From: an uncultured Granulosicoccaceae bacterium
Lineage (GTDB): Bacteria; Pseudomonadota; Gammaproteobacteria; Granulosicoccales; Granulosicoccaceae
NCBI GenBank assembly: GCA_937981955.1
Contig: CALJNA010000028.1
Span: 1 to 62,996 of the forward strand
DNA: 62,996 nt
Direction of reading: 5' to 3'
This document shows, in pieces, positions 18,327 to 26,828 of the stretch. Positions within the stretch are counted from its first letter, which is position 1; every line of letters begins with the position of its first letter. A program made the position numbers and the translations under genes. Under the pieces are notes generated by a model. It was not told the origin of the DNA. It saw only the letters and a program-made list of their open reading frames with translations, and ran no database searches.

Positions 18327-19292
18327 ATGTTAGATCAATTTAGCCAAAGTATAGCGGGGATGATCGCCTTTTTCATCAACTCAAAATTATTGTTTGCAGT
18401 AATTGTAGGGTTGAGTATCACTTGTTTTATTATCGTTGCTTTTAATATTATTAAAAGCATAATGAATCCGGTTCGAAAACAAATGCGTGATCTATCTTTG
18501 GTCGGCGATGCGACGAGTCGAAAACGATCTACAGATATATTGGATAATAGTGTTTTATCTTTGCAGCGTTTTTTATTACCTAAATCAGAGAAAGAAATTT
18601 ACCGAACTCGGAAACGATTAGCAACTGCAGGGCTTAGACGCGATAGCGATTTAGTTTACTTCTATCTGGCAAAAATTACTTTCTCCTTAATATTCGGCAT
18701 GGCGGCTTTACTTATTAGTAGTCAACGAATCGATATGAATGCTACTGAAATATTATTTTCAGTTTGCCTTGGATTTGCTGTTGGCATGATCATACCCAGC
18801 TACATTCTTGATAAGAAAATTCGAAAAAGAAAGATGCGAATTATCAACGGATTTCCCGATATGCTTGACCTGTTGGTTGCTTGCTCCGAGGCCGGACTTG
18901 GATTGAATTCAGCAATTCAGCGAGTTAGTAAAGAAATTCATTTAGCGCACCCAGAGTTGGCCTGGGAACTCAAAAAAGTCAATTCTGAAATGCTTGCCGG
19001 GATAGATAGAATAGACGCGTTAAAGGGTCTATCACAGCGTACGGAAATAGACGATATTTCGGGCTTTGTAGCAATGTTATGCCAAAGTGTTCGATTTGGT
19101 ACTGGAATTGCTGAAACATTAAGAGTTTATGCAGACGAATTTCGTGATAAGCGCATGCAGCGTGCCGAAGAAGCTGCGCAGAAAGTTGGAACTAAACTAC
19201 TATTTCCACTCGTTCTGTGTATGTTTCCCGCCTTCTTTATAGTAGCTGTGGGGCCTGCTGCGGTATCTATTATTAAAGCCTTTGGAAATTAA
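18327..19292 (+). CDS. tadC: Tad inner-membrane platform protein TadC
   Basis: A 321-residue partner of TadB with the same plan: N-terminal helix, two central helices (about 110-165), then a T2SSF domain with GFPDMLDLLVACSEAGLGLNSA-type sequence (about 176-197) and MLCQSVRFGTGIAETLR, and a C-terminal helix. Length fits TadC/CpaH. It follows tadB after 21 nt. Confidence 0.93.
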   Translation: MLDQFSQSIAGMIAFFINSKLLFAVIVGLSITCFIIVAFNIIKSIMNPVRKQMRDLSLVGDATSRKRSTDILDNSVLSLQRFLLPKSEKEIYRTRKRLATAGLRRDSDLVYFYLAKITFSLIFGMAALLISSQRIDMNATEILFSVCLGFAVGMIIPSYILDKKIRKRKMRIINGFPDMLDLLVACSEAGLGLNSAIQRVSKEIHLAHPELAWELKKVNSEMLAGIDRIDALKGLSQRTEIDDISGFVAMLCQSVRFGTGIAETLRVYADEFRDKRMQRAEEAAQKVGTKLLFPLVLCMFPAFFIVAVGPAAVSIIKAFGN

Positions 19293-19294
19293 CC

Positions 19295-20818
19295 ATGATA
19301 ATCCGGCAGTGCCTGTCAGTTGTTTTAGTTGCATTGTTCTGTATTATATTTCTGGTTTCATGCGTATCAAACCAAAGCAATCCAAGCACCGCAAATACAA
19401 GAACCTCTGAACCGTTATCCGAGCAAGCACTTATTAGCCTAATCGCTAAAGGTGATGAAGCGTTATCAAATGGTGCTTATAGTGAAGCTCAGGTGCAGTA
19501 TGCGTTAGCAATTAAGGAAGAGCCCAGTAATATTGAGCTTTTATACAAGCTAGCGATCGTACATTATGAAAAAAATTCGTTTGATGTTGCGAGAGGGCTA
19601 CTCAGAACCGTCATAGACAAAGATCTGGTGCACATTGGTGCCTATGAGATGCTTGGTCTAATCGCTTTGAAAGAGGAGAATATTGAACTCGCTGAGCAAA
19701 ATCTTGAAAAAGCGATAGAGTTGGATAATAGTCGCTGGCGATCTCAAAATGCGATGGGTATCGTTAAAGATATGCAATCGATACATACACAAGCTCAGTT
19801 ACATTTTAGGCAGGCTTTGCTTAGCGGTCACGACAAAGCTCAGATCGAAAATAATCTGGGTTATTCTCATTATCTGGAAGGCAATTATAATCAAGCTGAA
19901 AAGCATTTTCGTAAGGCAACTCAAATAAATCCAAAATATGAAAAAGCCTGGGCAAACCTGGGATTAGTGTATGTCAGGAGTAAACAGTACGAAAACGCTC
20001 GATATGCGTTCCGCAGGGTAGTAGATGATCATGTTGTTTCTAACAACCTCGGTTATTTAGGAATGTTGCAAGGTGACCGTGATATGGCTCGACAGGAGTT
20101 GTCCAGGGCGATATTGTTAGCGCCCACCTATTACCCGAAGGCCAGCGAAAACCTGGCCTCTCTAGACACTAATAATGGATTCACTGACTCTGTTGCGCTA
20201 CGAGGTGTAAGTGAACCAATGGTTCAAGGTAATAACACAACAACTCCTACGAAAAAACTATCTAAGGCCATCAACAATAAGCACGAAATAAATGGCAATA
20301 GTGCCGCAACTGAAGTAGCAAAATCCAATGCAATTAATAATGCAGATGAAAATTTGATCAATGGTGCTGAGATAATCGTTAGAGAAGCTGCTTACACCTC
20401 ATCTGCGAAAGTTCAGGCAATGGACGTTTCAATTCAGAGCAAAAGGGAGATGCCCAACAATTTGGCTAAGCAGTATTTAGAGGTGCTCGGGCACAATATA
20501 ACCGACGATAAAAATTCGTTGTACAGTTCTGTGTTGAGCTTTCAGGCAAATCATCAGCTCGAGCCTACGGGTGTATTAGACAACAAGAGTTTGAATTTAT
20601 TAACGAAACAAGCTAGAAAACGAGTTAATTCAGTGCTTGCTTCACTGAATTATGATGTCAATATCAGTAGTGAAAATTTGGATGAAGATTCTGTTGAATC
20701 TTTGAAGCTATTTCAACGTAACAATTCAGTGGCTGTGAGCGGCAAAGTTGACGAACACACATTGCTTGTACTTACTCGATATTTGAGTGGTGGAGACGTT
20801 GTGCACAACGCCTACTAA
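19295..20818 (+). CDS. tadD: TadD-like TPR lipoprotein with C-terminal peptidoglycan-binding-like repeats
   Basis: A 507-residue protein. The signal sequence ends in the lipobox LVSC (about residue 27). TPR repeats follow from about 45 to 290 (for example AYSEAQVQYALAIKEEPSN and YNQAEKHFRKATQINPKYEKA), as in TadD. After a low-complexity Asn/Ala-rich linker (about 305-380) there are two segments resembling PG_binding_1 folds: VLSFQANHQLEPTGVLDN and LKLFQRNNSVAVSGKVDE. Ordinary TadD proteins are about half this length, so the C-terminal half is an unusual extension. It begins 2 nt after tadC and ends the tad locus. Confidence 0.85.
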   Translation: MIIRQCLSVVLVALFCIIFLVSCVSNQSNPSTANTRTSEPLSEQALISLIAKGDEALSNGAYSEAQVQYALAIKEEPSNIELLYKLAIVHYEKNSFDVARGLLRTVIDKDLVHIGAYEMLGLIALKEENIELAEQNLEKAIELDNSRWRSQNAMGIVKDMQSIHTQAQLHFRQALLSGHDKAQIENNLGYSHYLEGNYNQAEKHFRKATQINPKYEKAWANLGLVYVRSKQYENARYAFRRVVDDHVVSNNLGYLGMLQGDRDMARQELSRAILLAPTYYPKASENLASLDTNNGFTDSVALRGVSEPMVQGNNTTTPTKKLSKAINNKHEINGNSAATEVAKSNAINNADENLINGAEIIVREAAYTSSAKVQAMDVSIQSKREMPNNLAKQYLEVLGHNITDDKNSLYSSVLSFQANHQLEPTGVLDNKSLNLLTKQARKRVNSVLASLNYDVNISSENLDEDSVESLKLFQRNNSVAVSGKVDEHTLLVLTRYLSGGDVVHNAY

Positions 20819-20865
20819 GCGTTCCTACACCAGGCTCATGCAATGTGATGCAAAGTTGAATTCGC

Positions 20866-21789
20866 CTAAGCGGGTGTGTGTGGGTTCAGCTTTTGTTCGC
20901 GATAATAAACGTAGGCACCGCTGGCGACAATAATCGCTATCCCAATCCAGGTCCATTTGTCTGGCCAATCGTTAAAAAACAGCCAGCCCAACGCTGTAGC
21001 TGCGACAATTTCAATATAACCAAACGGCGCAAGCGCCGATGCCGGGGCTCGGTTCATAGCCATAACTACAAGCAGGTGTCCACCGGCTGCAATTACACCA
21101 ATCATGGCCAACCAGAACCACTCGCTAAGGGTGGGTACTTTGGGTGCCATCGTTGCGCCAGGCCATTGATTGGCAACCAACAAAGCGATGGATAAAACAA
21201 TCACAGCAGAGACGCCCGACGAGAATTGCATGGTAGCGGGATGATCGATATTGGCCACGGCGCGGGTTAATGCCAGATAGCTTGCAAAGAACACCGCCGC
21301 ACCAAGCGGTAACAAAGATGCAACTAAAAACGCATCAGTACCAGGCCGAATTATCAGCAAAGCACCAGCAAAGCCTGTTAACACCGCTACGCGTCGATGC
21401 CAGCCAACATGTTCATGCAACACAAACGCAGAGATAAGCGTAAGGATCATGGGCTGAACGAAAAATATGGCAATGGCATCTGCTAGTGGCAGATACCGTA
21501 AGCTCGTGAAGAAAAACAAGGTTGCGGTGGCGAGCAATACACCGCGAATCGCATGTATTAACGGTTTTTTGGGCACGAGCGATCTTGGTCCCAGTGTTAT
21601 CACTAATCCAACGAGCATGATAAGCGCTTGAAAAAAGAACCTTCCCCAGGTTATCTGAATAGGGGACATTGAATCACCAAGGTATTTGGCGACTGCATCC
21701 ATGACGGGTACGATTGACGTACCCAGTGTCATATAAAGAATGCCGCGCTGCAGTTGAGGTGTTTCGGTGGTTGAGTTGCTTTGGCTCAT
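20866..21789 (-). CDS. DMT-superfamily (EamA) permease
   Basis: A 307-residue inner-membrane transporter with ten hydrophobic helices and duplicated EamA halves (GILYMTLGTSIVPVMDAVAKYLG near the N-terminus; EIVAATALGWLFFNDWP near the C-terminus). ATG 21789 is chosen because it is preceded by GGTGAG and lies 1 nt after the stop of the HD-domain gene, suggesting coupled translation; the frame is open back to 21906 but that part would overlap the HD gene. Substrate unknown. It converges on tadD with only 47 bp between them and no clear terminator. Confidence 0.85.
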   Translation of the reverse strand: MSQSNSTTETPQLQRGILYMTLGTSIVPVMDAVAKYLGDSMSPIQITWGRFFFQALIMLVGLVITLGPRSLVPKKPLIHAIRGVLLATATLFFFTSLRYLPLADAIAIFFVQPMILTLISAFVLHEHVGWHRRVAVLTGFAGALLIIRPGTDAFLVASLLPLGAAVFFASYLALTRAVANIDHPATMQFSSGVSAVIVLSIALLVANQWPGATMAPKVPTLSEWFWLAMIGVIAAGGHLLVVMAMNRAPASALAPFGYIEIVAATALGWLFFNDWPDKWTWIGIAIIVASGAYVYYREQKLNPHTPA

Positions 21790-21790
21790 C

Positions 21791-22453
21791 TCACCATGTT
21801 TGCTCAGTTCCAACTTCATCGGATAACGCAGCAAGAAATGCACGCATGCTCTGAGTACGTTCTTCTGCAATGGCTTTACCTGATGTCGTCTGCATGGTTT
21901 TGGCAAGCGTTAGTAGTTTTACTTTGAAGTGATCAATGGCATAACGTTTGTCATCCAGAGCACGATTATCGGCGAACGGGTCATCGCCGTGGAAGAGTTC
22001 GGAGTTCATTTTGCCGGCAATGTAGAAAGTACGGGCTATGCCCAACGCACCAAGTGATTCAAGCCGGTCAGCGTCCTGCAAAATTTTCGCTTCAATAGTC
22101 TTGGGTTCTATGCCAGCGGAAAAGCTGTGTGCGGCAATGCAATGCTGAATAGCTTCAATATCAATAGCGCTGTAGTTAAGCCTTTCTAATATCGGTGCCG
22201 CCGCTTCTGCAGACAATTGCGATGCCCGATGCCGATCGGGTGCGTTTTTTGGCAGATTAATCAGATCGTGCAGATAGGCCGCAGCCGTGAGAATACGGAA
22301 GTTCCCTTGTTGCTCACGACCAGCAATAGTTACAGCGTTGCGTCTTACCCGACGCGCGTGGTGGACGTCATGACTCGCGTCGTCACCCGCCTGTACTTGG
22401 TTCAATGCCTGTTCAAGCTCGGCAATTCGTTCATTTTCAGTGTGCTTGGTCAT
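21791..22453 (-). CDS. HD-domain metal-dependent phosphohydrolase
   Basis: About 220 residues. The HD superfamily metal ligands are visible: the His cluster HDVHHARRV (near residue 30), the HD pair in YLHDLINLP (near 62), and the Asp in LQDADRLE (near 130). The pattern resembles the YedJ/YpgQ-type phosphohydrolases that act on nucleotides or related phosphates; the substrate is not known. The start is ATG 22453 or GTG 22477, which adds eight residues. It is the upstream partner of the DMT permease gene with 1 nt between. Confidence 0.85.
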   Translation of the reverse strand: MTKHTENERIAELEQALNQVQAGDDASHDVHHARRVRRNAVTIAGREQQGNFRILTAAAYLHDLINLPKNAPDRHRASQLSAEAAAPILERLNYSAIDIEAIQHCIAAHSFSAGIEPKTIEAKILQDADRLESLGALGIARTFYIAGKMNSELFHGDDPFADNRALDDKRYAIDHFKVKLLTLAKTMQTTSGKAIAEERTQSMRAFLAALSDEVGTEQTW

Positions 22454-22663
22454 GTGTCGGTCGGTTCGGGTAGTCACAGTCAGATGTTACCTGCAGAAAG
22501 GCTTTTATACTGCCTGGGAGGAAATATTTTGCCGTTCTGGCATTGGTAGCGGTGAGATTCAGACTTCCGGCGATCAGACTGGCACACAGAGCAGTCTGCT
22601 TGGCACTAGGCATGCTTGTAACCCCCCAAGGCGACACGAAGCTTGTTCAAAAAAGCAGCGAAA

Positions 22664-23857
22664 ATGGGATTGAGGGTAACTGTGGATTTCCATCAAGAGC
22701 ACATAACGTGCTCGTCAAAAAACACACGTGCCGGACGAAAACTACCGGCTCATGCACTGATGTTTTTGATAACGGTTTTTTTGGTTGCCGAATTCGCGCT
22801 AGCCGATGAATTTTTTCATGGCAGTCGCAGCTTCAATCGACATGCCTATGTTGGTACGGGTTTGGGTCTCAGTCAGTTAAATCCGGATACCAGCGAAGTC
22901 GAAGTGGATGTTAATGACCGTGTGAACGGTGCTGGCCAAATTACCATTGGCCTGGATGTGCATCGCTGGTTTTCATTGGAACTTCACTCGGCTGATCTAG
23001 GCAGTGCCGGATTATCTAGTCAGGGCCGTATTAATTATCACGTGCATGGTGGCAGTGCTGTTTTCTACATGGGCAAGAATCGTAAAGCCCATGCGCGACG
23101 CGGTTTGTCAGCTTATGCCAGAACCGGATTGGGTTATTTGCAAAACAGCCCGGTAGGTGATGTCAGATTTCAACGTGAAAATGCGTTTCACTTGCTATTT
23201 GGCGGTGGCGTTGAATACGCCACACGGTTTGGCCTTGGCGCGCGTGCAGAAATTTTCTCTTTTGATAATGATGTGTTCTATAGCCAGCTTGCATTAGTGT
23301 ATCGCTTTGGCCGAAGCACAAATAAATGGATTGCCTTGAGCGATCTGCCATGGATTCCCATCGCTGAAAAAACTCCTGTAACGGTACCCGCTGTACCAGC
23401 GGTGGTGGTAATTAATCCGGACAAAGATGCCGATGGCGTACTCAATGAAATTGACCAATGCCCGTCAACCGGTGAAGCTGTGTCAGTCGATGCCACGGGT
23501 TGTGCTTTATTTGCAGGGGTTGCCGAAGGCGTTAACTTCCATAGAAACTCAGCCCGATTAACACGTGACGCCAAAGTCAAGCTTGATGAAATTATCGCAA
23601 CGCTAATGCAGCACCGAAAAGTGAATGCAACAATAAGTGCGCACACAGATAACTGGGGCGAAACTGACTACAACCAGAGTCTATCCGAACGCCGTGCGCA
23701 ATCGGTGCTGGATTACATGAATGGCAAGGGCATTGAACGTGTTCGTTTGCAGGCAGAAGCGTTTGGCGAACTAAACCCGATTGCCAGCAACAAGACCGAG
23801 CAGGGGCGCCGTTTGAATCGTCGCGTTGAAATTGTGGCCAAAAAGACGTTGCGATAA
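22664..23857 (+). CDS. OmpA-family outer-membrane protein
   Basis: About 397 residues. A long basic n-region precedes a hydrophobic signal sequence ending FALA (about residue 48). A beta-barrel region follows (GTGLGLSQLNP onwards, about 60-235), then a calcium-binding thrombospondin-3-like motif (DKDADGVLNEIDQCP, about 260-274). The C-terminal OmpA peptidoglycan-binding domain (about 290-395) has NFHRNSARL, TISAHTDNWG and NQSLSERRAQSVLDY. It should link the outer membrane to peptidoglycan. Start uncertain: TTG 22643, ATG 22664 or ATG 22760; the middle one keeps a basic n-region. Confidence 0.9.
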   Translation: MGLRVTVDFHQEHITCSSKNTRAGRKLPAHALMFLITVFLVAEFALADEFFHGSRSFNRHAYVGTGLGLSQLNPDTSEVEVDVNDRVNGAGQITIGLDVHRWFSLELHSADLGSAGLSSQGRINYHVHGGSAVFYMGKNRKAHARRGLSAYARTGLGYLQNSPVGDVRFQRENAFHLLFGGGVEYATRFGLGARAEIFSFDNDVFYSQLALVYRFGRSTNKWIALSDLPWIPIAEKTPVTVPAVPAVVVINPDKDADGVLNEIDQCPSTGEAVSVDATGCALFAGVAEGVNFHRNSARLTRDAKVKLDEIIATLMQHRKVNATISAHTDNWGETDYNQSLSERRAQSVLDYMNGKGIERVRLQAEAFGELNPIASNKTEQGRRLNRRVEIVAKKTLR

Positions 23858-24324
23858 GCATAGTGTTCTCTCATTCGCCTTCCTGTGGCTGAGCATCGTT
23901 AATAACACAACGATAGTGAATCGATTGACAGGCAAACGATTGCTAGAAATATCTGCAGCTATTATCACGCTAACAGCGTCCATTAGTTGGACACTTTATG
24001 GCTTACAACTACCAGCCCGGTTTTGGCAACGATTTTGAGACCAAGGCTGTTTGGTGAAATCCGACAGATCCTAAAACAGGCCGGTTAGGCTTGAAACACG
24101 CGATTTAGCTCACAGAGGTCGCCCAAATTATCCTGAGTTTGGTGCAGTAGTACGACTGCCCGCGCACACTGATGTTTCACAGTGTTAAAACAGTGAACTG
24201 GTACCACTTCAGCTCTGAAATTGGCAGTGCAAATCGTCGCTAAAAGATACTGCTATGCGTCGTACCCGGCTTGCATGATTTTGTACTTTGGTGCAACATG
24301 ACAACGGTCGGTACAGGATTTCAG
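23858..24324. other. Intergenic stretch upstream of the riboswitch
   Basis: No gene or RNA family was recognised on either strand. A short open frame at 23826-24038 overlaps the end of the OmpA-family gene and shows no family sequence. The downstream end leads into the extended -10 promoter and the glycine riboswitch. Confidence 0.55.
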
Positions 24325-24333
24325 TGGTATAGA
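24325..24333 (+). promoter_or_regulatory. Candidate extended -10 promoter for the riboswitch transcript
   Basis: TGGTATAGA matches an extended -10 element (TGn plus a TATAAT-like hexamer) with no good -35. The predicted start point near 24340 lies a few bases before the first riboswitch stem at 24346, as expected for a riboswitch leader. Confidence 0.5.
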
Positions 24334-24345
24334 GTAATTCTGTCG

Positions 24346-24543
24346 GCGAAATGTGGGAGAGACCAACCGATCTATTTTTCTGATCAGGTTGGCGCCGAAG
24401 GAGCAACGCCCAGGAAACTCTCAGGCACCCGGACCACATTTCGCTGCAGACATCTGGAGAGCGACGAGTTCACACTCGTCCACCGAAGGGGTAAGTCTGC
24501 GCCAGCTCTGGCCAGACCAAACTCTCAGGTTCCAAGACAGATG
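24346..24543 (+). promoter_or_regulatory. Tandem glycine riboswitch (two aptamers)
   Basis: Two adjacent glycine aptamers. Aptamer 1 is closed by a perfect 11-bp P1 (24346-24356 with 24434-24444) and contains GGAGAG, GCCGAAGGAGCAA and AACTCTCAGG. Aptamer 2 is closed by CATCTG (24451-24456) with CAGATG (24538-24543) and contains GGAGAG, ACCGAAGGGGTAA and AACTCTCAGG. These are the conserved cores of the glycine (gcvT) riboswitch, joined by the usual short linker. The next gene, a DadA-type dehydrogenase, begins 81 nt downstream, so glycine probably controls it. Confidence 0.95.
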
Positions 24544-24555
24544 GGATAGCAGCGG

Positions 24556-24588
24556 TGCACAGTTAAGGTTAATCAGTTAACCAGTGCA
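24556..24588 (+). promoter_or_regulatory. Hairpin in the riboswitch expression platform
   Basis: TGCAC (24556-24560) pairs with GTGCA (24584-24588), with inner GTTAA/TTAAC pairing and an alternative GGTTAA/TTAACC stem. It lies between aptamer 2 and the coding sequence, has no T tract after it and leaves about 36 nt to the ATG. Which form turns the gene on cannot be decided by reading. Confidence 0.45.
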
Positions 24589-24624
24589 GCGCATACTTGA
24601 ATCTGTTATTGGAAACTTGTAATC

Positions 24625-25896
24625 ATGCAACACATCGCCATTATCGGCGCCGGAATCACTGGTGTCACGACTGCCTACGCCTTACTAAACCGAGGGTACT
24701 CGGTTACTGTTTTTGACAAACATCGCTACGCTGCCATGCAAACATCGTTTGCCAACGGTGGGCAATTGTCTGCATCCAATGCTGAAGTATGGACACAGGC
24801 ATCGACCATACTCAAAGGCATAAAGTGGATGTTGAAAAAAGATGCTCCTTTGCTGGTCAATCCCATGCCGGACTGGCACAAGTATTCCTGGATGGCAGAA
24901 TTTGTCAGCAATATCCCGCGATACGAGCAAAACACAATTGAAACTGTACGCCTGGCTGTTGCTGCTCGAGAGCACTTGTTTGCCTGGGCTGAAAAAGAAC
25001 AGATCGATTTTGATCATGAATCGCGTGGCATTTTGCATATCTATGCTAACAAGAAAGGCTTCGATCACGCCACGCGTGTGAATGAGCTGCTAAAGCAAGG
25101 TGGTTTGCACAGGGAGTCAGTTACAGTTGAAGAAATGCGCCAGATCGACGCTTCACTGGTTGGTGATTTTTACGGCGGGTATTACACGCCAAGTGATTCA
25201 ACCGGCGATATTCATAAATACACACGTGGTCTTGCCGATGCGTGTACGCGCCTTGGTGCAAACTTTGTATTCGATGCGAATGTAGACACGTTGAATCATA
25301 ACGGAGTCACTATCGATGTGAGCTACACAGAGGGTGAGGCAGCCAACTCAACGCAAACCACATTCGACGGTGTTGTGGTGTGTGCAGGTATTGAAAGCAG
25401 ACGTTTTGCATCACAGCTAGGAGATCGCGTAAACATCTACCCTGTTAAAGGTTATTCAATCACGGTTGAGTTAAATGATGAAGCCAGTCAGCAAGCGGCT
25501 CCGTGGGTCAGCCTGCTCGATGATGACGCTAAAATAGTGACCAGCCGTCTGGGTGATGAGCGCTTGCGAATTGCCGGTACCGCTGAATTTAACGGTGTGA
25601 ATTATGATATACGCAACGATCGCATTCAGCCATTGACTCAATGGTGTCGATCGCTGTTTCCAGAGGTAAACACGGACAAAGTCATTCCGTGGGCTGGATT
25701 AAGACCAATGATGCCGAACATGATGCCACGCGTTGGCGCAGGCAAACAATCCGGAGTTTTTTATAACACGGGTCATGGTCATCTTGGCTGGACGCTCTCT
25801 GCGGCAACAGCGGATTTGATCGGTCAATCGGTAGAGGCGTCTATGCCTGTAAATGCATCGGCTGTAACAACACCCGAATTTCGTAAAGCCGGCTAG
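24625..25896 (+). CDS. DadA-family FAD-dependent D-amino-acid (or glycine) dehydrogenase
   Basis: A 423-residue flavoenzyme. The N-terminal FAD-binding motif IIGAGITGVTTAYAL lies at residues 5-19, followed by FANGGQLSASNAEVW, a hallmark of DadA small-subunit proteins, and the C-terminal PMMPNMMPRVG and NTGHGHLGWTLS motifs. DadA oxidatively deaminates D-amino acids at the inner membrane and passes electrons to the respiratory chain. The glycine riboswitch directly upstream suggests that glycine is a substrate or a signal here; this is inference. The last 4 nt overlap the convergent SDR gene. Confidence 0.88.
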   Translation: MQHIAIIGAGITGVTTAYALLNRGYSVTVFDKHRYAAMQTSFANGGQLSASNAEVWTQASTILKGIKWMLKKDAPLLVNPMPDWHKYSWMAEFVSNIPRYEQNTIETVRLAVAAREHLFAWAEKEQIDFDHESRGILHIYANKKGFDHATRVNELLKQGGLHRESVTVEEMRQIDASLVGDFYGGYYTPSDSTGDIHKYTRGLADACTRLGANFVFDANVDTLNHNGVTIDVSYTEGEAANSTQTTFDGVVVCAGIESRRFASQLGDRVNIYPVKGYSITVELNDEASQQAAPWVSLLDDDAKIVTSRLGDERLRIAGTAEFNGVNYDIRNDRIQPLTQWCRSLFPEVNTDKVIPWAGLRPMMPNMMPRVGAGKQSGVFYNTGHGHLGWTLSAATADLIGQSVEASMPVNASAVTTPEFRKAG

Positions 25897-26726
25897 CTAC
25901 GCAAAGTTATTTTGTCCAGCAGCCTCGATGAGCATAGACGCTTGAAAGCGCCAGCCAGGTAGGTTGGCGTAGTAACGTAATAGCGAGGCTTTGGATTGTC
26001 GCTATCCAAAGCGCGCTTTAATTTTTCTGTTACAGCAGAGCTTGGCAATTCGAATCGGTCGGGCTTTCCGCCAAGCGGGGCATATAATCGAGGTTCAATG
26101 ACCTGTTTATATGCCGCTTTATGAACGGAATTTTCGTTGTCTATCCACTTTTCGTAATGCGGTTGGGAATTCACGCGAATTTTTGTGCTGATGGGTCCTG
26201 GCTCAATTAACACAACATGAATGCCGCTGTTGTGCAGCTCGAGTCTTAGCGTATCGGTTAGTCCTTCCATGGCAAACTTGCTCGCGTTGTATGGACCACG
26301 ATATGGCATGGCTACCAAGCCCAGCACTGATGAGCAGTTGATGATATGTCCATGGCCTTGCTTGCGCATTGCCGGTAGCACCTGATTGATCAACTCAAAC
26401 GGTCCGAACAGATTGGTTTCGAACAAATGGCGCAGGGCGTCACGTGGGACATCTTCAGTGAATCCGGGAATGCCGTAAGCACCATTGTTAAACAAGGCGT
26501 CGAGTGTGCCACCGGTGCGCTCTAATGCTTGTGCCGCACCATTGCACACAGACTCGGAATCGTTGTAGTCCAGAACAAAACTTTCAAGGCCCTGTTCTCG
26601 GAGTGCAGCGCAATCGTTCTCCGCACGGCAGGTTGCCAGTACTTGCCAACCTTCAGCATGTAGGGTGGTGGCAGCGTCTAGTCCAATGCCAGAGGAACAA
26701 CCGGTGATCAGAATGGATTTTTTCAT
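25893..26726 (-). CDS. Short-chain dehydrogenase/reductase
   Basis: A 277-residue classical SDR with TGCSSGIG (residues 8-15), NNGAYG (about 89), the catalytic Ser in NCSSVLG and YNASK (about 154). The EPGPISTKI segment after the active site and the longer C-terminus resemble the retinol-dehydrogenase/YdfG-like 'classical type 17' group. Substrate unknown. It is convergent with the dadA-like gene and overlaps it by 4 nt. A small hairpin (26734-26750) lies just upstream of its start codon. Confidence 0.85.
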   Translation of the reverse strand: MKKSILITGCSSGIGLDAATTLHAEGWQVLATCRAENDCAALREQGLESFVLDYNDSESVCNGAAQALERTGGTLDALFNNGAYGIPGFTEDVPRDALRHLFETNLFGPFELINQVLPAMRKQGHGHIINCSSVLGLVAMPYRGPYNASKFAMEGLTDTLRLELHNSGIHVVLIEPGPISTKIRVNSQPHYEKWIDNENSVHKAAYKQVIEPRLYAPLGGKPDRFELPSSAVTEKLKRALDSDNPKPRYYVTTPTYLAGAFKRLCSSRLLDKITLRS

Positions 26727-26828
26727 GGGTCGGGGTTCATCCGTTGAACCTTGTGTTGTTTAGTGAGCGCTAACTATAACTGAAAAAAGGTGTCAACACT
26801 CCTGTCTGCAAGTTGGCTGAAGGGAAAC

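Noticed and set aside
23826..24038. Short frame with a hydrophobic stretch after the OmpA-family gene
   Set aside because: It begins inside the OmpA coding end and has neither a ribosome binding site nor recognisable sequence; a small membrane peptide cannot be excluded.
24271..24549. Open frames covering the riboswitch region
   Set aside because: They fall on the conserved stems and cores of the tandem glycine riboswitch and would not be translated.
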